A stretch of DNA of 64,000 bases, taken from Salvelinus alpinus (Eukaryota; Chordata; Actinopteri; Salmoniformes; Salmonidae). Location: contig NC_092092.1 in assembly GCF_045679555.1 (NCBI RefSeq), positions 20,134,469 to 20,198,468 of the forward strand, in the 5' to 3' direction. Below, one piece after another: positions 59,750 to 64,000 of the stretch. Under the pieces are notes generated by a model, which ran no database searches, was not told the origin of the DNA, and was given only the letters and a program-made list of their open reading frames with translations. Each line of letters starts with the position of its first letter. Positions within the stretch are counted from its first letter, which is position 1. The position numbers and the translations under genes were made by a program.

Positions 59750-61425
59750 ATAGAAGTGTATCAAATGATATATGCAGAAGTGTATGGCTGTTTGGTTTGT
59801 TCTGTTTCTGTTTTGCTTCAATAACAAATCTCACCAGATTGGGTCTGCTGAATACTTGAGATTTCTCCCTAAGGATTAGCGGTCTAACTCCCTGATCCTG
59901 TAACTCTGCAGTGAGACCGACAAGATGATAGGGGAGTATAAACCAATTTGAAAAAATATAAAGAAATGGTTTCAACTGTGTGTTGTTATTTTCTCAGACT
60001 TTTGTTTTAGAAATCTGTATTAAGAATATGGGTAGTAGTAATAAGTTGTCATACAGTGAATAATTTGTCATTTGTCATACAGTAAATAATTTGTCTAGAT
60101 TTCTTGAATCAGAAATGCCCTAAACTAAACTGTTGTTCTGGTCTGTCCTCTCTCGAGGTTATGGCGAAGGTGACCACAGATGGTATCTATATGCATGGAA
60201 GGGATAATTCAAACGAGAACAGTGTGAACATCAAACCCACTCTGACCGGCTGAAGTAAATGGCAAAAATAGTGTTCAGTAAGGTCCTTCACCACTTCTAC
60301 TGTGAGACCTGAATCCGAGCCAGCAACCTGTACACAGCATCCAGTCAAAGCTATCAACTGCATTTTCTCTCATGCCTTTTCTCTCAAGAGTGCGACATGA
60401 GTCCACGTGGAGGGAGCATGGAGGGAGATCCGTTCCAAACTTCTCTCATGTTGCTGGTATAACTGGTTGGCAAATGGACATAATGGATGGTAAAAAAGAC
60501 ATAATGGGTGGTAAAGGTGGTGGCGGAGACATTAGTCTGTTTTGGAAAATCTGATTATTCCTCAGACGCGCCGGAAGAATGAATGCCGTGAAGGAGAGGG
60601 GGTTGGTCAACTGTGTCCGTAATTGATTTAGACTTGTCCAAAATTGTTTATTTGGGGTATCAGGTTGATTGTGGAGGTCTACACACTGTAAAATGTATAG
60701 TAATTTAGACTAAGAATGCATTGAGATACTGATCTGTAATTATAACCGTGATGAGAAAAGTTCATGCTAGAATTATGGATAACTGTACTTACTGTATGTT
60801 AATTTAAATGTACATTCTGCTAGTGTCGATGTGTGCTAAGTTGAGGGTCAACTTTGAGTGATAGAACAAATGTGAATCACTGAGCTTGTCATTCTAAATT
60901 TGTTTTGGATAATTCATTGGGTTTTAATTCTAATTCGGAAACTGAATGATTTCCCTGACCTATGCCCTATTCCTGACTACATCGCTGATGATGAGGTCCC
61001 CAATCCTGAGCATAAGGATCCAGATGTGTAGCTCATGTTCCACACTGTGTGTACAAAGTGCCCAAAGAGGGGTCTCTGTCACTGGTGTAGGAAGAGTTCT
61101 AAATGAGATGGACAGTTGTTAGTGGGATGATTGTCCCATTTGCTGTAATAAAGCTTGTGTGTGATTTTAATTTTTCTGTTTAATTTTCTGTTCCAGTTGA
61201 CTGTGTTTTGATAAGGAAGGTACAAAACTCAGCAACCCAAAGGAAGGTTGTTTACCATGGATGAAATGTCAGGCACCAGAAGGATGTATTTTGTTTGTTT
61301 AAACGTATGCTTAACAATAGTTAGGTAATGCTTGTACTCTTACATTTTTATATAAGAAACTGAGTTTCTTAAGAGGGGAATGTGAGAGAAAAATTACGTT
61401 TTTACCTGATTTGTTTAATATGAAT
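59750..61425. other. No gene recognised
   Basis: Non-coding as far as I can see; the longest frame (60372-60554, 60 codons) has no recognisable motif. GTGAGAGAAAAATTACG at about 61381 might begin an LTR that the TTAA element at 61432 interrupts, but no matching end was found. Confidence 0.4.
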
Positions 61426-61431
61426 AGTTAA

Positions 61432-62462
<1,031 letters not shown>

Positions 62463-62466
62463 TTAA

Positions 62467-62985
62467 CAACTATTTGCTTAACAAATAGTGAGAGATATTT
62501 ATAACTTCTAATGCTGTGCTTCTGTAAAGAGTTGGTTCCGCTCTTCCACGTTCACTCCCCGCAGCTGGTCTAGGCGTGTAGTCAAGGGCATTCTTGGCGA
62601 CTATGGGATAGAGATAACTTCAGGGACAGAACAACCTGTTATTGTTTCCAATCATCTTTGCTTCTGAGTAACTTGGTCACACGGCATAAGACAAAGAGCC
62701 TCTAAGAGTGACCACAGTTCTTCAGTACATCCTGTTCTTTTACTATCTTCCAAGGGCACAGTTGTGTGGAGATATGAAGAGAACAGAGCCTAGCTTGAAC
62801 TTAAAGGAGTAACGAAACTGCCATTATCACTTGTTTCTGCGCTATGACCTCACACACCCGATACACATAGCCACAAGAAGAAAACAAGGTAGCTTATGAT
62901 GCCCCGATCTGCCGGGGAGGGGTGGAACCAACCATGACTAAGCAGTTTTGGGGTTTCAATATAAACCCCTTACGTTAATTAATCT
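62467..62985. other. No gene recognised
   Basis: About 0.5 kb of single-copy-looking sequence with a TTCAATATAAACCCCTTACG stretch near 62955 that resembles a weak TATA region. Nothing further supported. Confidence 0.35.
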
Positions 62986-64000
62986 AAATTAAAGTATGAT
63001 TGTTTGAAGGAATCTCTCCTTATTGGTTAGAATTTCCACCACAAAAATTACTGAGGATAATAGGGGATGATTTTGCCACTCCTATTTGTCATATTTTCAA
63101 TTTATGCCTACTAGAAAGTGTGTGCCCGCAGGTAAAATGCTATTTTACAGTAAACAAATTGACAACAGACTTTCAGCACGCTTATAGAGAAGGACATTCA
63201 ACAAGCACAGCACTTACACAAATGACTGATGATTGGCTGAGAGAAATTGATGATAAAAAGATTGTGGGGGCTGTTTTGTTAGTCTTCAGTTATGGCTTTA
63301 CACCCACTGCTATATTGTAGATAAAGAGTTACCTGTCTAACAGAACACAGAGGGTGTTCTTTAATGGAATCCTCTCCAACATAATACAGGTAGAATCAGG
63401 AATTCCCCAGGGCAGCTGTCTAGGCTTCTTACTTTTAAAAATCTTTACTAACGTCTGGCTTTGAGTAAAGCCAGTGTGTCTATGTATGTGGATGACTCAA
63501 CACTATACACATCAGCTACTACAGCAACTGAAACAACTGCAATACTTAACAAAGAGCTGCAGTTCGTTTCAGAGTGGGTGGCAAGGAATACGTTAGTCCT
63601 AAATATTTCGAAAACTAAAAGCATTGTATTTGGGAAAAATAATTTACTAAACCCTAAACCTCAACTAAATCTTGTAATAAATAATGTGGAAATTAAGCAA
63701 GTTGAAGTGACTAACCTGCTTGGAGTAACCCTGGATTGTAAACTGTCATGGTCAAAACATATTGATACAACAGTAGCTAAGATGGGGAGAAGTCTGTCCA
63801 TAATAAAGTGCTGATCTACCTTCTTAACAGCACTATCAACTAAGCAGGTCCTACAGGCCCTAGTTTTGTCACACCTGGACTACTGTTCAGTCATGTGGTC
63901 AGGTGCCACAAAAAGACACTTAGGAAAATTGTAATTGGCTCAGAACAGGGCAGCACGGCTGGCCCTTGGAGGTACACAGAGAGCAAACATTAAGAATATG
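62985..64000 (+). mobile_element. LINE reverse transcriptase fragment (runs off the window)
   Basis: Pieces of a non-LTR RT ORF on the + strand: QHAYREGHSTSTALTQMTDD, then SGIPQGSCL-like sequence near 63398, the catalytic MYVDDSTLYTSA (63482-63520), and NISKTKSIVFGKNN followed by LLGVTLDCKLSWSKHI. Frames change at about 63300, 63450 and 63815. Same general class (L2/CR1-like) as 52735-53700; 3' end outside the window. Confidence 0.82.

Noticed and set aside
60372-60554. 60-codon + strand frame
   Set aside because: Short, no motif, no splice context.

Overview
The window is vertebrate nuclear DNA from a teleost, almost certainly a salmonid (Oncorhynchus/Salmo/Salvelinus type). Two host genes are recognisable: the last coding exon of fbxo11 (+ strand, 121-250) and a complete msh6 gene (- strand, 2141-31808). 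They lie tail to tail, as MSH6 and FBXO11 do in human. The salmonid assignment rests on the repeats: Sleeping Beauty-type Tc1 elements, tRNA-derived SINEs, a palindromic repeat carrying the word CCCTATTCCCTA, Gypsy-type LTRs beginning TGTCACG, long CA/GT microsatellites and GC-rich minisatellites.

Region by region. 1-1090: end of fbxo11 and its 3' UTR. 1091-1931: short intergenic gap. 1932-31808: msh6. I could place 20 coding exons with GT-AG borders and compatible phases; they sum to 4146 nt (1381 residues plus stop). The protein carries, in order, a PCNA-binding PIP box, a PWWP domain, an acidic/basic linker, the mismatch-binding MutS I motif with Phe-X-Glu, connector/lever/clamp regions, and the Walker ATPase with its C-terminal dimerisation tail. 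The region that is one giant exon (exon 4) in human MSH6 is split into 11 exons here. The introns hold many transposons: Tc1/mariner (some nested), three hAT insertions with visible 8-bp target duplications, TTAA-flanked elements, a LINE fragment, a SINE and a 194-bp solo-LTR-like insertion. 31809-32000: msh6 promoter with an E2F-type site and an inverted CCAAT box.

32000-47200: no host gene seen. It holds solo LTRs, a ~1.1 kb foldback (giant hairpin) with a tRNA-Ser-like segment, a 24-bp minisatellite of about 80 units, a 12/15-bp TTGCTGCTAGAT-type minisatellite, a 29-bp minisatellite, two complementary CA/GT microsatellites and an almost full-length Tc1 element with a frameshifted transposase. 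47200-64000: no host gene seen. It holds a 1.9 kb TTAA element, a 5'-truncated Ty3/Gypsy retrotransposon with chromodomain and 3' LTR, LINE fragments, a hAT MITE inside a palindromic repeat, and a Sleeping Beauty-type element split by a TTAA element.

How the genes work together: MSH6 pairs with MSH2 as MutS-alpha in mismatch repair. FBXO11 is the substrate receptor of an SCF ubiquitin ligase and is only a positional neighbour. I found no convincing new multi-gene system. The most notable points are the split of the giant exon, a partial exon-19 duplication with a preserved splice acceptor, a near-perfect 49-bp hairpin beside exon 8, the giant foldback, and a recurrent TTAA-inserting family without a visible transposase. 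All calls come from reading the sequence; none was checked against a database. Exon comparisons with human are from memory of the human gene.
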